Assembly (NCBI GenBank): GCA_018400895.1
Contig: JAGYLR010000023.1
Span: 1-9,773, forward strand
Reading direction: 5' to 3'
DNA: 9,773 bases
Origin: a bacterium
GTDB lineage: Bacteria > Patescibacteriota > Minisyncoccia > Minisyncoccales > PWPS01
Positions 5,506-9,773 of the stretch are shown one piece after another. A model generated the notes under the pieces. That model was not told the DNA's origin and searched no databases. It saw only the letters and a list, made by a program, of their open reading frames with translations. The position numbers and the translations under genes are program-made. Every line of letters starts with the position of its first letter. Position 1 is the first letter of the stretch.

Positions 5506-6846
5506 TTATAATCTTTTTGCTACTAATTTCTCCAAATCCCTCAACCTTGTGTGTTCTACTGTGTCTGTTGTTGAAAGGAATGGAGCGTCTTTGTATTTTT
5601 TAATATCCGACTTTTGATAGGTTTTGTAATCTTCTGTTTGTTCGCCTTTGATGTTGTAATAATTGCAGTAATAAGTTCTTATGCTTCCTTTTGCTTGGTT
5701 TAATATTCTTGCCAACTTTTTTTTGTTATAAACGATTGGGAAGTGGACATTGAACATCTTGCCTTGTGGGAATTTTTTGTATAGTTGTTTTACTGGTTGC
5801 CTCCAATAATCATTTACGATCACGGCTTTTTCTTTTATTGCTCCTTGATGATAATATGGGATGTATTCGTATTCCTGTAAGATAAGAAAATCATCGTTCA
5901 TCAAAATAAAATCATCGCTTACCCTTTCGTCTTCTATTATCGCCCTTAACTTTTCTCTTGTGTTTTCTATTGGTAAAACTTGCTGGTCTTCAAAGTGTAT
6001 TTCTTCTGCTTCTACTCCTCTTGGTTTTTTTCCAACTATAAATATATTTCTGTGTCTTATGTTTTTAAGTGTTTTTATTGAAAGGGGAAGTATCTTTGAT
6101 TGCTTCCTTGTGTCTAATAAGTAAACTACATCCATATAATCTATGTTCATTCTTTTGCAGTATTCATTGTAGTTTTTTTCTGCTGATATGTCTAATGTTC
6201 TACACGCTCTTTCGTCTTGTTCTTTTGTTCTTTTTCCAGAGTGGCTATCGGTTCTTTTTAAGTATATCGCACAAGGGTTGTCTGTTTTTTCCCACTTATA
6301 ACCAGCGACTACTAGGTGGAACATAAAAGGGAAGTTGGGATAATCTGTATCTTCGTATGGTATTTCTTCCCAGACTTTTCTTCTAAAAGCGATGTATCCA
6401 GCGTTTCCGTAAAATTTTCTCCACTTGATAAACTTTTCAGGTTCAGGGATTGGCGTTTCTCTTATTACATCGTTGTTGCTTATTCTTTGGTGGTATTTTA
6501 ATGCTACTACATCGGCGTCTTTTTTGGCTTCAATTTCTTTTTTTGTGTTTCTGTAAAGGACATCGTCTGCTGAAAAGTATAATATCCATTCTGTATCCAT
6601 CTCTTCAATCCCGCTGTTTCTTAACGCTCCCATACTTAATCTTTTTCTTTTGGTGATAAACTTTACCTCTACTCCAAACTCTTCTGCTTTTTTTATGATT
6701 TTATTTCTTTCGTTATATTTTAATCCGTGCTTTCTTGATAAAACAACAACGGCTTGTCTTGGTTTTATGTGAAATACACAATCAAACCACTCTTTTAGAA
6801 ATTTGCCGTAGCCGTCATAAACGATTGTTAATACTCCGATGTCCAT
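5506..6846 (-). CDS. Two-domain glycosyltransferase: family 2-like domain fused to an NDD-motif (Stealth-like) domain
   Basis: The 446-residue protein has two parts. Residues 1-240 resemble a GT-A fold family 2 glycosyltransferase: IGVLTIVYDGYG start, a nucleotide-binding first half, LSMGALRNSGIE at 70-81, and FSADD at 91-95 in the place of the DxD motif (Ser replaces the first Asp). This half is a clear paralog of the 229-residue enzyme upstream, sharing ETPIP, WRK-Y, YIAFR and CAIY-KR segments in order. Residues about 241-446 start anew with DVVYLLDTR and contain DDFILMNDDFLIL (NDD at 317-319), PIVYNKKK and FLSTTDT, like the phage and bacterial proteins related to Stealth-type sugar-phosphate transferases. 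No membrane segment or signal peptide is seen, so it is probably cytoplasmic. The start overlaps the previous gene by 19 nt. Donor and acceptor are unknown. Confidence 0.8.
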   Translation of the reverse strand: MDIGVLTIVYDGYGKFLKEWFDCVFHIKPRQAVVVLSRKHGLKYNERNKIIKKAEEFGVEVKFITKRKRLSMGALRNSGIEEMDTEWILYFSADDVLYRNTKKEIEAKKDADVVALKYHQRISNNDVIRETPIPEPEKFIKWRKFYGNAGYIAFRRKVWEEIPYEDTDYPNFPFMFHLVVAGYKWEKTDNPCAIYLKRTDSHSGKRTKEQDERACRTLDISAEKNYNEYCKRMNIDYMDVVYLLDTRKQSKILPLSIKTLKNIRHRNIFIVGKKPRGVEAEEIHFEDQQVLPIENTREKLRAIIEDERVSDDFILMNDDFLILQEYEYIPYYHQGAIKEKAVIVNDYWRQPVKQLYKKFPQGKMFNVHFPIVYNKKKLARILNQAKGSIRTYYCNYYNIKGEQTEDYKTYQKSDIKKYKDAPFLSTTDTVEHTRLRDLEKLVAKRL

Positions 6847-7535
6847 AGTTTGTTTGTTGTGAAATAATAATGTTCCGAGTAAACCTTGCCATCGCCTATG
6901 TATTTATATTCTCTTGGTGGGGTTGTTCTTGCTGTTCTTCTTGGAATAAAGGTGTGCATTGGTAATATCTTAATTTCGGGTTTATATTTTTTAACCATTT
7001 TTTCACAAAGGACATTGCCTGTTGTTTTGTATGGTTTATCAAACTCTGTAAGTTGGTTTATTTCGTTTATTATTTCTCTTATAAACCAGTGTCCCTTTTT
7101 TGCTCCGTGGATAGGGGATAAACTGTCTTTGTGTTCTTTGTTGTTGCGATCAAGAAAGTGTATCTTTTGTCCGTCTTCTGGTAGTCCGTCTGTTCTTATC
7201 CAGTTTTCTTTATCTTTTGCGTGTGAAGCGACTGTGTATAGTTCGTTTTCGTCTAGTATATCGTCTATTGGGTTTATACAAATACTGTCTGCTCCGGGCT
7301 GAAATCCACCGTATTTATAAAGTGCGTGGTATCTAATTATATCTGCCACCCCCGGATACATCTTTTTCTCCCAGTAATAATCAAATGCTTTGCAGTTTAT
7401 GTCTAAATCCTTGATTGTTTCTTCGTTCCATAATATGTAATTCCAGTCAGGGTGTTTTTCTTTCCAAGTATTCATCCATTTTTCAGGTTTAGGGTGTGGA
7501 CCAACCCAAGTTTGCATCAAGTTACGCTCTATCAT
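6828..7535 (-). CDS. Gly_transf_sug (OCH1/TcdA-like) glycosyltransferase with altered DxD motif
   Basis: The 235-residue product fits the sugar-binding DxD glycosyltransferase family found in capsule and O-antigen loci. The order of motifs is right: IERNLMQTWVG at 2-12 (family 'IPKIIHQTW'), HPDWNYILWNEE at 28-39, PGVADIIRYHALYKYGG at 61-77. The expected 'GGvYlDaDs' is here GGFQPGADS (76-84), so the first Asp of the metal/nucleotide-sugar DxD is Gly81 while D83 remains. This may change metal use or activity. The protein lies between two family-2 relatives with short overlaps at both ends (14 and 19 nt), so the three are likely made together. The start at 7535 is preferred because the residues before QTW belong to the family motif. 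Substrate cannot be told from sequence. Confidence 0.82.
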   Translation of the reverse strand: MIERNLMQTWVGPHPKPEKWMNTWKEKHPDWNYILWNEETIKDLDINCKAFDYYWEKKMYPGVADIIRYHALYKYGGFQPGADSICINPIDDILDENELYTVASHAKDKENWIRTDGLPEDGQKIHFLDRNNKEHKDSLSPIHGAKKGHWFIREIINEINQLTEFDKPYKTTGNVLCEKMVKKYKPEIKILPMHTFIPRRTARTTPPREYKYIGDGKVYSEHYYFTTNKLWTSEY

Positions 7536-8211
7536 TTTTCATAATATTATAACACTCCATTGCACTTTCTCTTATCATTGTGAAGTCTTGCTGTGTTTCT
7601 TCTTTGGTTTTTTTCTTTGCGTGTCCGTCATCTCTTTTCCTGTAAATAGCACAAGGAAGTTCTGTCTGTTGGAATGTTGCTCCTTGTGATAGTGCTTTGA
7701 AGTAAAACGGATAATCTGGGGTGTCAACATCTTCGTGTAGTATTCCAAGTGATTTTCTGAAAGCAATATACCCCGAAGCATTGCAGTAATATTTTCTCCA
7801 CTCTGGTAGTTTTTCAAAAACAGGTATTGGTGTTTCCCATAACTCTGTTTGTCCTTTGTATTCTTTGAAATATTTAACTGCTATTACATCAGCGTCGCAC
7901 TTGCTTATCTCTTCTACTGCGTGTTCTAAAAGGACATCATCAACATCAAAAAACATTATAAACTCTCCTTTCGCAATCTCCATTGCTTTGTTTCTCAAAA
8001 GACCTCTACTCTTTATTGGTTCGTTGATAATATTTATTTCTATTCCGTTTATTTTTTTAGGGAGTTTTCCTGTTAGCCCGTGGTTGTCTGAAAGAACTAT
8101 TATCACTTCTTTTGGTTTTACTGTTTGATCGCAAACACTTTTAAGCCAATCAGGGATAAATACACCGTATCCGTTGTGTGCTATTCCAACTATACTAATG
8201 CTTTTTTTCAT
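7522..8211 (-). CDS. Family 2-like glycosyltransferase
   Basis: This 229-residue protein has the family-2 GT-A layout: a first strand ISIVGIAHNGYG, a second strand EVIIVLSDNHG at 35-45, SRGLLRNKAMEIAKGEFIMFFDVDD at 68-92 with D89-V-D91 as the metal-binding DxD, then an acceptor half with ETPIPVF, WRKYYCNASGYIAFRK and PCAIYRKRDDGH. It moves a sugar from a nucleotide donor to an unknown acceptor in the cytoplasm. It is shorter than many family-2 enzymes and has no membrane anchor. The N-terminal half of the 446-residue enzyme two genes downstream is its paralog, but this copy keeps the intact DxD. A good ribosome site (AGGA, a few bases before the ATG) is visible, and the gene overlaps the nitroreductase-like gene by 17 nt. 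Confidence 0.85.
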   Translation of the reverse strand: MKKSISIVGIAHNGYGVFIPDWLKSVCDQTVKPKEVIIVLSDNHGLTGKLPKKINGIEINIINEPIKSRGLLRNKAMEIAKGEFIMFFDVDDVLLEHAVEEISKCDADVIAVKYFKEYKGQTELWETPIPVFEKLPEWRKYYCNASGYIAFRKSLGILHEDVDTPDYPFYFKALSQGATFQQTELPCAIYRKRDDGHAKKKTKEETQQDFTMIRESAMECYNIMKNDRA

Positions 8212-8773
8212 ATTTTCCTAAAATCAAAGCCCCACAAAATACCTCATCTTCATCCAAAAATCTTTCGTTGAAGAATTGTTTGTTCTCTTCTCTTATGTTT
8301 GGGTTTACAAAGCAACATCCGATGTTATTAACTTCTGCTGATAAATATACTGTTTGAATTATTACTCCTGCGTCCAGATAGTGCATAAAATCCTTTTCTG
8401 CTGGGCTTTTGTATGCTTTCTTGTTTGCTACTATCAAAAGTATTTTATCTGCTCTATGGCACCATCCAACACCACCGACTAGTAGTCCTGATAGTATTTC
8501 TTTATCGTGGCGGTTTTCAATAATATATACATAAACTCCTTTTCTATCACAAGAACTTGGTGCTTTTTCTATTGCTTCTAATATAGGGTTTATGTCTATG
8601 CTCTCACCGTTAAAAATTCTTTGGCTAGAACGGTTAGTCATTATTTCGTTTAGTGTCTTTTTTTCTTTTTCTGAGTATATCTTGAATTTACTTTTACCGT
8701 AGTTGCTGGTTAAACTACTTGCTTTTCTTTTTTGATGAGAGGTGTATCTCTCTTGGTAAATGTCTTTACTCAT
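8195..8773 (-). CDS. Nitroreductase-family flavoprotein
   Basis: Starting at ATG 8773 the product is 192 residues; an in-frame TTG at 8785 would add four. The nitroreductase pattern is seen in MTNRSSQRIFNGESIDINPI (basic RSSxR FMN-phosphate site), AIEKAPSSCDRKGVYVYII, VGWCHRADKILLIVAN, and LDAGVIIQTVYLSAEVNNIGCCFVNP near the middle, followed by VFCGALILGKYEKK ('...iivGyp' in relatives). These enzymes bind FMN and usually act as NAD(P)H-dependent homodimeric oxidoreductases. The first 45 residues are a basic leader without clear family match. It is first in the sugar cassette and overlaps the coiled-coil gene by 8 nt. Related proteins occur in polysaccharide loci, so a sugar or lipid carrier substrate is conceivable, but nothing here shows it. 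No membrane segment. Confidence 0.75.
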   Translation of the reverse strand: MSKDIYQERYTSHQKRKASSLTSNYGKSKFKIYSEKEKKTLNEIMTNRSSQRIFNGESIDINPILEAIEKAPSSCDRKGVYVYIIENRHDKEILSGLLVGGVGWCHRADKILLIVANKKAYKSPAEKDFMHYLDAGVIIQTVYLSAEVNNIGCCFVNPNIREENKQFFNERFLDEDEVFCGALILGKYEKKH

Positions 8774-9152
8774 TTTTATAATCAATTATCGCTTCTACAA
8801 ACTTGATGAGATTTGTTGGGGTTATTTTTGCGAACTGAAAGCCGAACTCATTTAAGAAGAAGTCGTCAATTTCTTTTGCTTTGGCTTCTTGATTTTCATA
8901 TGCCTTGAATACTTCTGGATATTCTTTTTGTAATATCTCCCCTGCTTGGCATTTTATTCCAAGACGATAAACTTCTTCCCAGAGGTCTTTCTCTGATACT
9001 TCAATAGTTTCTTTTTCTCTTTCAACTTTGTGTAGTTTTGTTTCAGAGTTTTCTTTTGCTTTTGCGAGTAGATCGGATGCGTTTTCTTTTATTTGCTTTA
9101 CTTGCTTTTCAAGGGCTTTTAATTTAGAGATTGATTTTTTAGTTATAGCCAT
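8766..9152 (-). CDS. Hypothetical coiled-coil protein, 128 residues
   Basis: I do not recognise a family. Residues 3-55 are strongly charged and helical with heptad-like spacing (ISKLKALEKQVKQIKENASD), suggesting a coiled coil. Residues 55-95 are acidic helix (LWEEVYRLGIKC ... EYPEVFKAYENQ), and the end (KITPTNLIKFVEAIIDYKNE) is a compact amphipathic segment. No cysteine pairs, signal peptide or membrane segment. The start ATG overlaps the end of the preceding small gene by 10 nt, and its end overlaps the nitroreductase gene. Its place in a head/packaging region would allow a virion or assembly role, but that is not shown. Confidence 0.7.
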   Translation of the reverse strand: MAITKKSISKLKALEKQVKQIKENASDLLAKAKENSETKLHKVEREKETIEVSEKDLWEEVYRLGIKCQAGEILQKEYPEVFKAYENQEAKAKEIDDFFLNEFGFQFAKITPTNLIKFVEAIIDYKNE

Positions 9153-9367
9153 AACTTAATTTGTTTTTTATATTTTATATTATGCCCCTCGTAGTTTATT
9201 TCACCTTCTCCGTTTGGTTTGCTTATAATAATTTGAAAGATGCCGTCAAGGGTTTTCTCGGTTTTTTCGGTTCTTATAGGTTCTTTCGTGTAATACTCAA
9301 GTGTTCCGTCTTCTATTGGAACGATGTATTTATATTCGTTTTTTAGTTTTTGTTCTTGAACTAGCAT
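9143..9367 (-). CDS. Hypothetical small protein, 74 residues
   Basis: No family recognised. The product is charged and beta-rich in appearance: KYIVPIEDGTLEYYTKEPIR, a TEKTEKTLDGIFQIIISKPNG strand pair, and YEGHNIKYKKQIKLWL at the end. It has no cysteines. The only Met codon is the ATG at 9367, which lies one base after a promoter -10-like box, so the start is odd. It overlaps the next gene by 10 nt, which supports it being part of the translated operon. Confidence 0.6.
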   Translation of the reverse strand: MLVQEQKLKNEYKYIVPIEDGTLEYYTKEPIRTEKTEKTLDGIFQIIISKPNGEGEINYEGHNIKYKKQIKLWL

Positions 9368-9368
9368 A

Positions 9369-9397
9369 ATTTTAGCATTTTTTTACCTAATTGTCAA
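9369..9397 (-). promoter_or_regulatory. Near-consensus sigma-70-type promoter abutting a start codon
   Basis: In the 37-nt gap between two genes, the minus strand reads TTGACA, a 17-nt spacer ending in TGC, then TAAAAT. This is a consensus -35, optimal spacing, extended -10 TGn and five of six -10 bases. The -10 ends one base before the ATG at 9367. The layout copies the promoter-like sequence at 2007-2035, including TGCTA and an ATG within two bases. A normal start point would fall a few bases inside the 74-codon gene. Confidence 0.55.
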
Positions 9398-9404
9398 TTT
9401 TTTT

Positions 9405-9764
9405 TCAACTACTTATAACACGACCTTTTTCATTTACTTCTACCCTTTCTTTGTAATAGCGTTTTTCTTCACCGTCTTGTTTTATCCAATCATATTTTGG
9501 TGCGTGTCTATCGCAGTAAAATCCTTGCCCTATAACACGATTATCTTTGTTTGTTGTTACAATGTGTTTTATTTTATTTGTAGCAACTCCACACTCATCA
9601 CAAAATTGAATTTTATCTATTATTCTTTCTAAAAGGTCTATTTTACTCTCTATTCTTTCAATCAACTTTTCTTGTTCTTTTGTCTTTTCTATATAAAAAT
9701 TTGCATTTTGGTCTACTATAAGGTCTAGTTCTTTTATTTTCTTCCAAAGTTTTTTATTAAACAT
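9405..9764 (-). CDS. Hypothetical protein with coiled coil and a Cys/His metal-site motif, 119 residues
   Basis: Residues 1-53 form a charged helix with leucine and isoleucine heptads (EKLIERIESKIDLLERIIDK). They are followed by C55-x2-C58 (CDECG) and C84-x2-H87 (CDRHAP), spaced like a zinc ribbon or treble-clef site, and a charged tail. The pattern CDECG ... FYCDRHAP is known from small phage and bacterial proteins of unknown function. The ATG at 9764 is nine bases from the window end, so the ribosome site and the promoter are mostly out of view. A DNA-, RNA- or protein-binding role is possible but not shown. Confidence 0.65.
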   Translation of the reverse strand: MFNKKLWKKIKELDLIVDQNANFYIEKTKEQEKLIERIESKIDLLERIIDKIQFCDECGVATNKIKHIVTTNKDNRVIGQGFYCDRHAPKYDWIKQDGEEKRYYKERVEVNEKGRVISS

Positions 9765-9773
9765 ATTATTTAT

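Noticed and set aside
7575..7817. 80-codon minus-strand frame inside the 229-residue glycosyltransferase gene
   Set aside because: It is an alternative frame within a gene whose own frame carries conserved blocks over the same bases, and it shows no domain of its own.
5861..9346. Other plus-strand open frames opposite the glycosyltransferase, nitroreductase-side and small genes
   Set aside because: They are shadows of convincing minus-strand genes with family motifs; compositions look like hydrophobic complements of Lys/Glu-rich proteins.
1..9773. CRISPR array, rRNA, insertion sequence ends, integrase or attachment site
   Set aside because: No regularly spaced repeats, transposase or integrase motifs, or terminal repeats were seen anywhere in the window.

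Overview
This window reads as part of the packaging and head module of a tailed double-stranded DNA phage or prophage. The order, reading leftward on the minus strand, is small terminase, large terminase, HK97-type portal, Mu F-like minor head protein. All supportable genes lie on the minus strand; the plus-strand ORFs look like antisense shadows. The DNA is clearly AT-rich. Genes are packed with overlaps of about 4-24 nt at most junctions (71 nt between the terminase genes), which suggests one or a few polycistronic transcripts with translational coupling. Stops are mainly TAA; TAG and TGA also appear, so the standard code fits. The host cannot be named from this sequence.

Layout from right to left, which is the direction of transcription. 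(1) 9764-8766: three small genes of unknown function: a protein with cysteine/histidine pairs, a 74-residue protein behind a near-consensus promoter, and a coiled-coil protein. (2) 8773-5506: a cassette with a nitroreductase-like flavoprotein and three glycosyltransferases. Two of the glycosyltransferases are paralogous family-2-like enzymes, one of them fused to a second domain with an NDD motif; the third belongs to the Gly_transf_sug/OCH1-like group. (3) 5505-5414: a long inverted repeat, followed by an HNH endonuclease gene whose first residues resemble the start of the neighbouring small terminase. (4) 4818-2409: small terminase, then large terminase. The large terminase is interrupted by a 281-residue intein placed in its last nuclease motif. 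(5) 2412-1858: a compact family I inorganic pyrophosphatase, then a 48-residue Com-like zinc-finger protein preceded by a promoter-like sequence. (6) 1804-1: portal and the 5' part of the Mu F-like head protein, which runs off the left edge.

The most striking feature is the intein. Its splicing domains flank an HNH homing-endonuclease gene that lies in a different reading frame, with its own start and stop codon, while the terminase/intein frame stays open through the whole endonuclease gene. The same DNA would therefore encode both an in-frame intein linker and a free-standing endonuclease, and the endonuclease tail overlaps the codons of intein block F.

How the parts may work together (inference): the terminase pair, portal and head protein package DNA and build the capsid. 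The two HNH genes are probably mobile elements targeting the terminase region. The glycosyltransferases, nitroreductase and perhaps the pyrophosphatase form an accessory sugar-modification set whose target (virion protein, DNA or host envelope) is not shown by the sequence.
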